Origin: Dehalococcoidia bacterium
GTDB taxonomy: Bacteria; Chloroflexota; Dehalococcoidia; UBA6926
Direction of reading: 5' to 3'
Assembly (NCBI GenBank): GCA_009841045.1
Contig: VXMO01000054.1
Coordinates: 1-50,826, forward strand
Length of the DNA: 50,826 nucleotides
The first letter of the stretch is position 1; each line of letters opens with the position of its first letter. Positions 7,920 to 16,457 of this stretch are shown here, one piece after another. Position numbers and translations under genes: made by a program. Under the pieces are notes generated by a model. That model saw only the letters and a list, made by a program, of their open reading frames with translations, made no database searches and was not told the origin of the DNA.

Positions 7920-8397
7920 CGGCTCTATCCGGGTTGTCAGCCATCGCGAGAATGGCCCTGTTAAGAACTTCCACATCCGTATCGTACGTCATCCTAGCCA
8001 GCGTGGCGGGTTCAAGGGGCAACCACTCCACGCTGTCAAACTCGCCGTCGTGATCGTTTATGCTCCCGCCGGTTGGCTCCATCAGGTACTGGTAGACCCG
8101 TTTGTCGTGCAGCACTCCCTCCGCCATGAAGGTATAGCGCACGCTGCCAAGGTCTCCGATGATGGCGACGCTCAGCCCGGTCTCCTCACGTACTTCACGC
8201 AGTGCCGTTTCTTCACGCGTTTCTCCAGGCTCCGGCGTGCCCTTCGGCAGCGCCCAGAGATCGGTGGAGGCGCGGCGGCAAATGACGACCTCAAGGCGCG
8301 CGTCTGGTGTGCATCGGACGACTACGCCGCCCGCGGAGACATCGTATTGGATGCCGCTCCGCTCCTCCGGATGTTCCTCAGCCATGGACGCTACCAT
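7909..8397 (-). CDS. Nudix hydrolase
   Basis: Hydrolyses a nucleoside diphosphate linked to another moiety. The full Nudix box is visible (GTPEPGETREETALREVREETG, following the G-x5-E-x7-REUxEExGU pattern). Length is 162 aa, typical of MutT/Ap4A-hydrolase-like proteins. The N-terminal SAGGVVVR and the WALPKG segment before the box fit the bis(5'-nucleosyl)-tetraphosphatase/ADP-ribose type, but the substrate cannot be told. The ATG at 8397 overlaps the HEAT gene stop by 7 nt; a second ATG at 8385 avoids the overlap. Confidence 0.9.
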   Translation of the reverse strand: MVASMAEEHPEERSGIQYDVSAGGVVVRCTPDARLEVVICRRASTDLWALPKGTPEPGETREETALREVREETGLSVAIIGDLGSVRYTFMAEGVLHDKRVYQYLMEPTGGSINDHDGEFDSVEWLPLEPATLARMTYDTDVEVLNRAILAMADNPDRADGR

Positions 8398-9452
8398 TCT
8401 TCCTCGAGATCATCGTCATCAAGGTCCTCATTGATGCCGAGGTCGTCATCAAAGTTCTCGAAAACGTCCTCCTCCGAATCGTCATATAGCGGGGAAACGG
8501 CGTCCGCTGCGCTGCCTGCGGATTTTCGTAAAATCTCCGCGTTGGTTTCGAAGCTCTGCATGCTTTCCAGCGCGTCCAGAGCCAGTTCTCGAAAGTTCTC
8601 ATCGGAGTGTTGAAGGAAACGGCGCAGGACGCGTTGCGCGGCGGGGCCGCCGATGGCGCTTAATGCCGTGACGACGGCGCCCTGAATTTCGGTGTTGTCC
8701 TCCATGCCCATGCGGGCGAGGGCGGGGATGAGGCGCTCATCGCCGATGCGCCCGGCTGCACCGGCTGCCTCAAACCGTACTTCCTCGGACTCGCTTTCCA
8801 TCTCCTCTCGGATGTACGTCAGCCAAGACGTGTCCGCGTTCTGCCCCATAGCGTAGAGAGCGGAGGCGCGGAGGGTTTCACTGGCGCTGTCATAGGTCTC
8901 CAGGATGAGCTGGCGCACTTCTTCAGAGGTAAAGGCTGAAACGGCCTCAATGACGCGGCGGCGAACCTCAAATGACGGCTCCTGCTCGTTGCGAATCACG
9001 TCAAGCAGGCCCTCACGGACACGGTTGGTATCGCGCTCCAGAAGGTCGCCGAGTTCTGCCAAAACGGCGAAACGGCCAAGCGATTGGGCAGCGACGGCTC
9101 GCACACGTTCTTCATTGTCAAACAGGAGTCGCCCGAAAAGCGGCTCAATCAGCCCACGATCCTCACTTTCCCACAGCCCCAGGATTGCGGCTTCCCTGAC
9201 CTCTTCGTCCTCGTCTTCCATAAGGGTTTTGAAGATGCGGTCAAAGCTGTAATCGACGTTTTCCTCCGCGAGTTCCACCAACTGGCCAACTATGGATCGA
9301 CGGTATTCAAAATCGATGTCATGTAGTGTAGCGATGACCTGATCTAATTCGTCGCGGTCTGGGTCGGATAGCTCAGCAAGGGCTGCGGCCGTTACATTGC
9401 CGGGGTCCTGTCGTATTGCGCTGATGACGCTATCGACACCGTCCGACTGCAT
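8391..9452 (-). CDS. HEAT-repeat protein with very acidic C-terminal tail
   Basis: A 353-aa alpha-helical solenoid. Repeats of the PBS-lyase/HEAT type run from about residue 40 to 300 (for example EEVREAAILGLWESED, ERVRAVAAQSLGRFA, EEVRFEAAGAAGRIGD, TEIQGAVVTALSAIGG). The last 35 residues are mostly Asp and Glu, an acidic tail typical of binding or chaperone-like scaffolds. There is no signal peptide or catalytic motif. It lies 20 nt after tldE and overlaps the Nudix gene, so it is co-transcribed with them. It probably acts as a protein-protein scaffold; the partner is unknown. Confidence 0.85.
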   Translation of the reverse strand: MQSDGVDSVISAIRQDPGNVTAAALAELSDPDRDELDQVIATLHDIDFEYRRSIVGQLVELAEENVDYSFDRIFKTLMEDEDEEVREAAILGLWESEDRGLIEPLFGRLLFDNEERVRAVAAQSLGRFAVLAELGDLLERDTNRVREGLLDVIRNEQEPSFEVRRRVIEAVSAFTSEEVRQLILETYDSASETLRASALYAMGQNADTSWLTYIREEMESESEEVRFEAAGAAGRIGDERLIPALARMGMEDNTEIQGAVVTALSAIGGPAAQRVLRRFLQHSDENFRELALDALESMQSFETNAEILRKSAGSAADAVSPLYDDSEEDVFENFDDDLGINEDLDDDDLEEEW

Positions 9453-9472
9453 GAATGGAGTTCCCCGCGCAG

Positions 9473-10825
9473 TTAGTCCGAGTCCGTCTTGGGGGAAATG
9501 GAGACGCCGTCACAGAGGATCGCGGGTGTGGACAGGGATCCACCCAACTCCTTCGTCTCAGCTCCGATAGCCACGATGTCCTTGAGGATGTCATAGATAT
9601 TGCAGTGGAGCATGGTGTCCTTGACACGGCCAATGACCTCTCCGCCCTGCACGCGGTAGCCGAGCAGGATGTTGCCGCCGGCGTCACCGCCCAGAACGTT
9701 GCCCTGTCCCATGCCGATGAGTCGTTCGACGATAACGCCGTCGCCCATCGTGCGGAGTATGTCATCGAAGGAGGCATCACCGGGCGCGATGGTGAGATGG
9801 GACGTGCCCGCGCCGGGCATCGCGCCGAGTCCGCGTGAGGCGCTGCTCGTCGGCTCAACCCCTGCTTTGGATGCTGATTGCAACTCGTAAAGAATTGTGC
9901 GGAGCACACCGTCTTCAACGAGGAATTGGCGGCGGCTTGGCACGCCCTCGTCGTCGTAGGAGCGCGACGGAGGCTTGAGAGGGAGTGTGGGGTCATCGAC
10001 GATGGACAGGCGCTTGTCAAAGACCTGCTCGCCGATACGTCCTCCCAACGGTGATGAGCCCTGTAACACAGTCTTGCCGTTGATGCCGGAGAGGAATGGG
10101 CCAAGCAGGACGGATGAGACGGCGCGCGGCATGAAAAGGACGGGCATATGTCCGGCGGGCGTGTGAGCGATCTCTTTACCCCACGCGATCTGCTGCCGCA
10201 TTCCGTCAATATGCCGCTGCATGTCCCAGTCCGGGCTGCAGCCGCGGTCGCCCTCGCCGATGAAGAACATGTCCGTGTCGCGTATCAGCGTTCCGGAGAC
10301 AAACAGCCCAAAGCCGCTCTTGCGGTGGCCGAAACTGACACCGTTGGAATTAAGGAAGGCGAATCTGCCTGTGCTGTGAGTGAGACTGGCGCCGTACAGC
10401 GCCTCCGGCTCCAGCGGCTTGGCGTCATCCAGCAAGCGTCGTCCGGCGTCCACCATCGCCTCTGTTGTGACCTCCTCGATGGCGGGGTCATACGTTTCGA
10501 TAGAAGGAGTGTCCGGCGACGGGTTGGGGAGGATTAGTTCCGACTCAGGACCGTAGTGAGCAAGTTCGATGGCGCGGTCAACTAGTTCTTCCAGCTTGTC
10601 CGGGTCGTTCGTGGATGAGACACCCATGCGACCATCAACAAAGACCCGGATGCCGAGCCCCCATGTCTGGCGGGTGGAGATCTCCTTGAGCTTCTCGGCC
10701 TCAAAACTGACGGGCGTGGACTCGCCCTCGCTGACAAACGCCTCGGCAGCGGTGGTCTTGCCGCGCGTGTAGGCGAGCGTCCGCTCCAGCAGCGCGAGGT
10801 CTGCGTCGGTTGGCCCTTGCGTCAT
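9473..10825 (-). CDS. pmbA: TldE/PmbA, partner of metalloprotease TldD
   Basis: Non-catalytic or regulatory half of the TldD-TldE heterodimeric zinc protease that trims peptides such as microcin B17 and the CcdA antitoxin. The 450-aa protein has the family layout: the N-terminal segment with TWGLGIRVFVDGRMGVSSTND, and the C-terminal SRGLGAMPGAGTSHLTIAPGD followed by GQGNVLGGDAGGNILLGYRVQGGEVIGRVKDTML. The HExxxH zinc motif of TldD is absent, as expected for TldE. The ATG at 10825 is 3 nt after the tldD stop, so the pair is translationally coupled. Confidence 0.92.
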   Translation of the reverse strand: MTQGPTDADLALLERTLAYTRGKTTAAEAFVSEGESTPVSFEAEKLKEISTRQTWGLGIRVFVDGRMGVSSTNDPDKLEELVDRAIELAHYGPESELILPNPSPDTPSIETYDPAIEEVTTEAMVDAGRRLLDDAKPLEPEALYGASLTHSTGRFAFLNSNGVSFGHRKSGFGLFVSGTLIRDTDMFFIGEGDRGCSPDWDMQRHIDGMRQQIAWGKEIAHTPAGHMPVLFMPRAVSSVLLGPFLSGINGKTVLQGSSPLGGRIGEQVFDKRLSIVDDPTLPLKPPSRSYDDEGVPSRRQFLVEDGVLRTILYELQSASKAGVEPTSSASRGLGAMPGAGTSHLTIAPGDASFDDILRTMGDGVIVERLIGMGQGNVLGGDAGGNILLGYRVQGGEVIGRVKDTMLHCNIYDILKDIVAIGAETKELGGSLSTPAILCDGVSISPKTDSD

Positions 10826-10828
10826 GGC

Positions 10829-12187
10829 CTATGCGCCCCCAACGAGGCAGTTCTGTATTCGGATATGCGGACTTCCGTTGGAAACAGGCAGAGGGGATTG
10901 GCCACCCTTGCCGCACCCGCCTCCCTCGTTCATGTCGAGGTCGTTCGCGACTGCATCCAGGTTTTCAAGCGTGGTAAAGACGTTGCCGGACAGCACGACG
11001 GGGCGCAGCAGTTCCTCAATGCGGCCGTTGCGGATGCGGTATGCCTCGCCGGCGGAGAAGGTGAACATCTCCATGGACGTCATGCCGCCGTACCAGTTCT
11101 TGCAGTACACGCCGTCCTTGACCTCAGAGATTAACTCCTCCGCTGTGGCCGTTCCGGGCTCGATGAACGTGTTGGTCATGCGGACGATGGGCGCGAATCG
11201 ATAGTCCATGGCGCGGGCGTTGCCCGTGACGCCCTCGCCCATCTTGCCTGCCGTCTCCCGCGAATGCAGGCGGCCAACCAGCACGCCCTCACGGATAAGG
11301 TCTGACTTCCGGGCGGGGATGCCCTCATCGTCGTAGTGATAGGAGCCGCGCAGGCCGGGCACGGACGCGCCGTCCACGATGTTCAGGTGCTGCCCTCCGA
11401 ATCGGCGGCCAAGCACCATGATCTCCTTCATACGGTCGTTCTCGTACACGAAATCGGACTCTGACAGGTGGCCGAATGCTTCGTGGGCAAAAACACCGCC
11501 GAGAATCGGATCGCAGATAACGGTGTACTCGCGTCCCTCAACCTGCGGCGCGTCCAACAGCGCGACGGCCTTTTCCGCGATATCGCGCATCTCGTCGTGG
11601 CGACCCTCAAGGACGTTGTAGTCGCCCAGGCTGCCGACACTGACCCCATACTGCTGGACATCGTTGTCTCTACGGGCCATGGCTCGGGCGTTGAAAGTCA
11701 CGTCAACGCGCTCCTGCCGGATGTATGACCCCTCCGAGTTGGCGAAGTGGGTGACACGGCGTCGGTTGCCGGAACCGATGGACGTGGTCTGGATGTTTGG
11801 CACAGCCCACATGGCCTCCACGTATTCCTGCAAGAGGTTGACCTTCTTGTCGAGTGGGACAAGGAACGGATCGTTGTCCAGGACCGGCGGCGGCTCTGCG
11901 ATGACGGGCTCGCCGCGCACAAGCTCTCCGCCCTCGCCGGAGGCAAGGTGGGCTTGCCGGACGGCTGTCGCAACGCGCTCACGCAGGTTGTCTGATTGGG
12001 TGAACGTTACGAAACCCCAAGCGCCGTTCACGTATGCCCGCGCCGCGCCGCCCCTGCTCGATGAGCCGCCGATGTCATCAATCTCGTGCCCGCGCATGGA
12101 GATATGATTCGTGTCCAATTCTTCCAGCCGCAGCTCGATGTAGTCGGCATTGTGGCCACTGAGGGCCTGCGTCATTTCGTCACGCAT
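10829..12187 (-). CDS. tldD: TldD zinc metalloprotease
   Basis: Catalytic subunit of the TldD/TldE protease, 452 aa, cytoplasmic. The zinc-binding HExxxH motif is at residues 235-240 (HEAFGH, in GGVFAHEAFGHLSESDF). The C-terminal CGKGGQ segment supplies the conserved Cys found in TldD proteins. The N-terminal half has the typical EELDTNHISMRGHEID and GGAARAYVNGAWGFVTF stretches. ATG at 12187 has AAGGA about 10 nt upstream; a second ATG at 12175 is possible. It heads a five-gene operon (tldD-tldE-HEAT-Nudix-GNAT). No short RiPP-precursor-like gene is visible nearby. Confidence 0.93.
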   Translation of the reverse strand: MRDEMTQALSGHNADYIELRLEELDTNHISMRGHEIDDIGGSSSRGGAARAYVNGAWGFVTFTQSDNLRERVATAVRQAHLASGEGGELVRGEPVIAEPPPVLDNDPFLVPLDKKVNLLQEYVEAMWAVPNIQTTSIGSGNRRRVTHFANSEGSYIRQERVDVTFNARAMARRDNDVQQYGVSVGSLGDYNVLEGRHDEMRDIAEKAVALLDAPQVEGREYTVICDPILGGVFAHEAFGHLSESDFVYENDRMKEIMVLGRRFGGQHLNIVDGASVPGLRGSYHYDDEGIPARKSDLIREGVLVGRLHSRETAGKMGEGVTGNARAMDYRFAPIVRMTNTFIEPGTATAEELISEVKDGVYCKNWYGGMTSMEMFTFSAGEAYRIRNGRIEELLRPVVLSGNVFTTLENLDAVANDLDMNEGGGCGKGGQSPLPVSNGSPHIRIQNCLVGGA

Positions 12188-12291
12188 GAGTGAAATCCTT
12201 GAGAGAGGCTAGCCTGAGGGCCGAGGTTGTCGATTCAGACGCGTGGCTAGCTAGAATGTGTGGGGAATCCATAGGGAGAGTCTAGCACGCG

Positions 12292-12978
12292 ATGCCCACG
12301 AAACGCCGCCGCCCGACCGTCCGCGCCCAACGCGCGCAGGACGTGTCTCGCCTGCTGTTTGAGCAGAACGGCGAACGTCCGTGGGTCAAGCGCGCGGAGC
12401 CGATGGACGAGCTGATCTACACGGTGCTCTCACAGCACACATCTGACCTGAACACCGACCGCACATTCGCGGACCTGCGGGCCACGTTTCCAACATGGCA
12501 AGAGATTGTTGACGCGCCGACGGAGGCCGTGCAGGAGACCATCAAGCACGGCGGGCTGTCAAAGATCAAGGCGCCTCGCGTGCAGGCAATCCTGCAGGAG
12601 ATTCATCGGCAGCGAGGGGAGTACAACATCGACTTTCTGGCGGATATGCCGTTCGATGAGGCGCGCAAGTGGCTGCTGAGCCTGCCGGGAGTGGGGGAGA
12701 AGACGGCGGCGTGCGTGTTGCTGTTTAGCCTAGGCCGCCCGGCGCTGCCCGTGGATACGCACGTCCACCGTGTCTCAGGCCGCCTCGGCCTGATTCCAAA
12801 GAAGATGAACGCGGACAAGGCGCACTACCAACTGGAGTCGTATCTCGATGATGCACAGGTCTACCAGTTTCACGTTGACCTGATTGAGCATGGCCGTCGC
12901 GTCTGCCACGCCCGCCGCCCCAACTGCCGTGAGTGTGTGCTCTCGGAGTTGTGTCCGAGCAGCACGGAGAAGGGGTAG
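12292..12978 (+). CDS. nth: Endonuclease III (DNA glycosylase/AP lyase)
   Basis: Base-excision repair enzyme for oxidised pyrimidines, 228 aa. The helix-hairpin-helix LLSLPGVGEKTAACVLL carries the catalytic Lys137, and Asp155 lies in LPVDTHVHR. The [4Fe-4S] cluster ligands are Cys205, Cys212, Cys215 and Cys221 in the exact C-x6-C-x2-C-x5-C spacing. It is divergent from tldD. The 104-nt gap holds a weak promoter-like pair (TTGTCG at 12227 and TAGAAT at 12252, 19 nt apart) and a GGGAG ribosome-binding site rather far from the ATG. Confidence 0.93.
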   Translation: MPTKRRRPTVRAQRAQDVSRLLFEQNGERPWVKRAEPMDELIYTVLSQHTSDLNTDRTFADLRATFPTWQEIVDAPTEAVQETIKHGGLSKIKAPRVQAILQEIHRQRGEYNIDFLADMPFDEARKWLLSLPGVGEKTAACVLLFSLGRPALPVDTHVHRVSGRLGLIPKKMNADKAHYQLESYLDDAQVYQFHVDLIEHGRRVCHARRPNCRECVLSELCPSSTEKG

Positions 12979-12986
12979 GGGGCGCC

Positions 12987-13973
12987 ATGAGTTGGACATG
13001 GAATCGCTGGACGATTCTGGCCGCCATCCTGCTGCTGTCTACGCTGGTAGGGCTGGCGTTCAGGCCGTGGGGAGGTGGCGTTGAGGGTCGGCACATTGTC
13101 GAAAATCAAGGGTTGTCGCTTGAATGCCCCGAGAGCATAACAGCGGCGGCGGGCAGCACAATTGAGTTTCAATGTGAAGTGAACAATAATTCGCGATATC
13201 CGCATTATGAACATACAACCATAAGTAATGACCCTAGAAGATACTACGATTATCGTTCCTTAGAAACCTATCAGGATTCTCAGGGTGAGAAGATTGGGCT
13301 GAACCGATACTCGGTGAGGAAACAAGTCTGGGTTTACAGAGACACCTCACTTCCTGTAACGGCTATCATGCGGAGTGAGTTGAGATTTCGGGAACTCTGG
13401 GGCCAGACAGTGAGACTGACAAGTCCAGGCTTGGCCGTGACAAGTTATGTGCAGGTTGAAGTTCAGCGGCCTCTATTTTATTACGCAGGCTTGGGGCTGC
13501 TCTTGCTTCAGGTTGCCGTTCTTGCAGTGAGCCCCCTGCTTATCGTGCTTTCGATGGTGTACCGAATACGTGACGGTGGAAAATGGGAAGTGCCCTCCCC
13601 CTTTAGCGTGAGCGGATATCGCGCTGTGGATATACTGTGGACGACTTACATTGCTCAAGCCTTCTTGATGCTGGTTTATCATATTTGGGAAGTTCAGACC
13701 ATTTCAGAACACTGGTCACAATTACCACCACAGGTGCTGTATTTCCTTACATTACCTTTCGCCCTCTTTGGCATTGTATTGCTGTTTGTGACCTGGAAAT
13801 GCGTGATGAGATCGGCAAGGCTATCTTCCATCAGGGGCGACATCAGCATTTCGGGTGAGGACATCGGACAAGCGATGGTTGGTCGCTCGTGGAAGCCATT
13901 TGCCGGAGCATTTGTTACCGGATGTTTACTCCTTCCCTTGACCTACTGGCTGTACTTAGTGCTTGAACTGTAA
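12987..13973 (+). CDS. Hypothetical membrane protein, five predicted TM segments
   Basis: A 328-aa protein I do not recognise. The start is the ATG at 12987, after AGGGGTAGGGGG. Residues about 7-25 form a first membrane helix or signal anchor, followed by about 130 polar residues (roughly 30-160) with several N/Y/R-rich stretches, probably outside the cytoplasm. Four hydrophobic segments follow: about 165-195, 215-235, 250-275 and 305-325. The gene is visibly richer in A and T than its neighbours and uses codons such as AAT, ATA and TTA more often. This suggests recent acquisition or weak selection. It starts 8 nt after nth and may be read from the same transcript. Confidence 0.75.
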   Translation: MSWTWNRWTILAAILLLSTLVGLAFRPWGGGVEGRHIVENQGLSLECPESITAAAGSTIEFQCEVNNNSRYPHYEHTTISNDPRRYYDYRSLETYQDSQGEKIGLNRYSVRKQVWVYRDTSLPVTAIMRSELRFRELWGQTVRLTSPGLAVTSYVQVEVQRPLFYYAGLGLLLLQVAVLAVSPLLIVLSMVYRIRDGGKWEVPSPFSVSGYRAVDILWTTYIAQAFLMLVYHIWEVQTISEHWSQLPPQVLYFLTLPFALFGIVLLFVTWKCVMRSARLSSIRGDISISGEDIGQAMVGRSWKPFAGAFVTGCLLLPLTYWLYLVLEL

Positions 13974-14059
13974 GTTCAGCCTTGTACCCCACATCCCTGC
14001 TAGAATGGTCATTCACCTTTTACGCTAGATAGCATTGCAGTAGGCAAGGGATACGCACC

Positions 14060-15100
14060 ATGAGCATCAAGGCGGGGATCATCAATGTGACGGGGTATGC
14101 GGGGATGGAGCTTGCGCGGATTCTCCGCAGCCATTCCGGAGTCGAGTTGATCGCCGTTACAGGGCGATCCGCCGCCGGTGAGCAGCTGGACGAGTACCTG
14201 CCTCACCTGGACAGGATGGGCCTGCCCATTGTCGAGCAGGATGAGCTTGACGACGTGGACGTCGCGTTCTCCGCGCTGCCACATAAGGCGTCCGCGGAGG
14301 CGTGCGTTGCGATGCTTGGCAAGAATGCCCGCGTGGTGGACATCGCCGCCGATTTCCGGCTTCACAATGTTGAGGAGTACGAGACGTGGTACCAACCACA
14401 CCCCGCGCCCTCCTTCCTTGAAGAGGCGGTCTATGGACTGCCGGAATTGCATCGCGACCAGATCAAGGAGGCGCGGCTGATTGCCAACCCTGGCTGCTAT
14501 CCGACGGGCGCGCTGCTTGGACTTGCTCCCCTTGTTAAGGAAAAGCTCATCGAGCCGAACGTGATTGTGGACTCAAAGTCAGGGGTGTCCGGCGCGGGCC
14601 GCTCGCTCAGCCAGACCGTCCATTTCTCAGAGGCGAACGAGAACGTGTCGGCATACGGGCTGTCCGGCCATCGCCACCTGCCGGAGATCACGCAGGAACT
14701 CCATGAGATTGACCCGTCGCAGAAGTGGGCGGTGACTTTCACGCCGCACCTGATTCCGATGACGCGCGGCATCCTGAGTACCATCTACGTGACGCCTGTA
14801 GACGGCCGCCTGCCCGCGAGCCCTGAGGGGGCGCAGCGCCTGCGTGACCTGTATGAGGACTACTACGCCGCTGAACCGTTTGTGCGTGTCACCAAGACGC
14901 CGCCGCAGACCAAGCAGACATCCGGCAGCAACATGACGCAGGTCTATCCGGTGATGGACCAGCGGACGGGGCGGATCATCATCGTGACGGCGCTGGACAA
15001 CCTTGTTAAGGGAGCCGCAGGGCAGGCGATCCAGAACATGAACCTGATGTTTGGAGCGCCGGAGACCGAGGGGCTGGAAGAGTTCGCGCTGTTCCCCTAG
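14060..15100 (+). CDS. argC: N-acetyl-gamma-glutamyl-phosphate reductase
   Basis: NADPH-dependent reduction of N-acetylglutamyl phosphate, third step of arginine synthesis. Length is 346 aa. The N-terminal Rossmann motif is in INVTGYAGMELARIL, the catalytic Cys146 in ANPGCYPTGALL, and the C-terminal VTALDNLVKGAAGQAIQNMN is diagnostic. The ATG at 14060 follows AAGGGATA. No other arg gene is in the window, so the pathway is scattered. The stop overlaps the end of the convergent methyltransferase by 4 nt. LysY-type enzymes are relatives, but no AAA-pathway genes occur here. Confidence 0.92.
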   Translation: MSIKAGIINVTGYAGMELARILRSHSGVELIAVTGRSAAGEQLDEYLPHLDRMGLPIVEQDELDDVDVAFSALPHKASAEACVAMLGKNARVVDIAADFRLHNVEEYETWYQPHPAPSFLEEAVYGLPELHRDQIKEARLIANPGCYPTGALLGLAPLVKEKLIEPNVIVDSKSGVSGAGRSLSQTVHFSEANENVSAYGLSGHRHLPEITQELHEIDPSQKWAVTFTPHLIPMTRGILSTIYVTPVDGRLPASPEGAQRLRDLYEDYYAAEPFVRVTKTPPQTKQTSGSNMTQVYPVMDQRTGRIIIVTALDNLVKGAAGQAIQNMNLMFGAPETEGLEEFALFP

Positions 15101-15852
15101 ATTGCCGTTGCTACCCAGAGGTATTGGCTGATAGGACCGTCCGCGACGGGGTAGTTTAGGCGCTCCACGCTGAATCCCGCCTCCTCGATTAACCGCCGCC
15201 ATGTGTCCACGGGAAACAGGCCGGTCGTGTGGTGGTCGAGTTCCATGCGGCGTTCGCCGTTCTCTGTAATGACGAACAGGAACGACGATTGAAGCAGAGA
15301 CGGGTTGTTCACGTCCGGTGATGAGTATTCGATGTAGGTGAGTTCACGGTCGCCTTGGGTATGCGTCCGGTGGTTGATGTACGGCCACACGGGACGATCG
15401 ATGTAGTGATCGGGCATTGTCATGAACAGCCCGCCGGGCTCAAGGTGGGCGCGAGCGGAGGCGAACGTGGCGGCCAGGTCATCCTCTGACGTGATGTAGG
15501 CGATGGCGTCGTGGATGAGGACAACATCAAAGGTGCGTTCCAGACGGATTGACCGCATATCTCCGACGATATGTTCAACCTCCGGGTTGAGTCGGCGCGC
15601 GTTCTCCAGCATGGACTCAGAGAGATCAACCGCCGTCGCGTCCACGATGTCCGTGAGGTGAGACAGAAAATGCCCGCCGCCGGTGCCGAGTTCCAAAGCG
15701 CGTACGGGGCGCTTATTGAAGTGTGTCAGGATCTGGTTGCGCCAATGAGGGGATTCGTCCGCGTACTCCTCCGGCGGACTCATCAGCGGCCAGTATTTGG
15801 CCAGATCGCCGTAGAGGCGGTTGCGCCCCTCACTGCCGAGGTAATAAGTCAT
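15097..15852 (-). CDS. Class I SAM-dependent methyltransferase
   Basis: A 251-aa methyltransferase of the Methyltransf_11/25 type. Motif I is VRALELGTGGGHFLSHL near residue 50, with the acidic end of beta2 in ATAVDLSESML and motif II/III in GDMRSIRLERTFDVVLIHDAIAYI. The substrate is unknown. The start overlaps the stop of the SRPBCC gene by ATGA, so the two are coupled and may act on, or bind, the same small molecule. Confidence 0.85.
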   Translation of the reverse strand: MTYYLGSEGRNRLYGDLAKYWPLMSPPEEYADESPHWRNQILTHFNKRPVRALELGTGGGHFLSHLTDIVDATAVDLSESMLENARRLNPEVEHIVGDMRSIRLERTFDVVLIHDAIAYITSEDDLAATFASARAHLEPGGLFMTMPDHYIDRPVWPYINHRTHTQGDRELTYIEYSSPDVNNPSLLQSSFLFVITENGERRMELDHHTTGLFPVDTWRRLIEEAGFSVERLNYPVADGPISQYLWVATAI

Positions 15853-16319
15853 TCGCCGGCCTGCGCGGCCAGGTGGTTGGCGAGGGCGCGGTAGTCCTTG
15901 CGGATGCCGCGCGCCATGAAGCCGACTGTCAAGCGTCCCAGGAACTCCATGACCTTGTTGAGTCCCGCTATTTCACCGTGCATGGACATGCTGGTGCCGC
16001 CGTTGTCCTTGTCCTCTTCTAGATGGTAGAAGAACGTGTACTGACCGCTGCCGCTGCTGCCCTCCGATCCGTCGACGGTTAGCTCAAACATCTCCGGCGG
16101 CTCATACATGGTTACGCGAAAACGCTCGGTGGCGTCGCGGAAGAACATGCGGCGGGTCTCCTCGAAGATCGTTCCCACTCCAGTAGCGCTTTCTGAGAGG
16201 ATCTTGATTTCCTTGAGGTTCGGCATCCATTCATTGAATGAATTGACGTTCGTCAGGGCTTCAAAGACTTTCTCCGGGGGCGCCTCAAATTGGACTTCTA
16301 CGTTGAATTCGATTGCCAT
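15849..16319 (-). CDS. SRPBCC (START-like) ligand-binding protein
   Basis: A 156-aa helix-grip protein of the polyketide cyclase/dehydrase family. The N-terminal pattern is typical (VQFEAPPEKVFEALTNVNSFNEWMPNLKEIKIL), followed by the antiparallel sheet and a long C-terminal helix (RKDYRALANHLAAQAGE). The start is ATG 16319, after GGGGGTGG on the minus strand. Members bind lipids, polyketides or other hydrophobic ligands. The open frame continues far upstream (to 17369) only as a shadow of the hydrolase gene. Confidence 0.85.
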   Translation of the reverse strand: MAIEFNVEVQFEAPPEKVFEALTNVNSFNEWMPNLKEIKILSESATGVGTIFEETRRMFFRDATERFRVTMYEPPEMFELTVDGSEGSSGSGQYTFFYHLEEDKDNGGTSMSMHGEIAGLNKVMEFLGRLTVGFMARGIRKDYRALANHLAAQAGE

Positions 16320-16391
16320 GCGGCCACCCCCAATCATCAGGCCCACCATCGTGTGGGCTCGCCCATCATTGTAGTGCGGCATGTCACGCGC

Positions 16392-16412
16392 CGCTCGGCT
16401 ACAATCCGAGCG
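16392..16412. promoter_or_regulatory. Inverted repeat around a -10-like hexamer
   Basis: Perfect 7-bp arms CGCTCGG and CCGAGCG flank CTACAAT, which contains TACAAT at 16400-16405, a plausible -10 for the alpha/beta hydrolase. ATTGTA at 16368-16373 is the matching -10-like hexamer on the minus strand for the SRPBCC gene. This may be an operator controlling divergent promoters. I see no good -35 box for either. Confidence 0.35.
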
Positions 16413-16457
16413 TGACTCGGGAGTGGTCCAAAGGCATGACAGGGGATTGGGGGGACT

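Noticed and set aside
13982-14006. TTGTAC and TAGAAT as an argC promoter
   Set aside because: Spacing is only 13 nt, too short for a sigma70 promoter.
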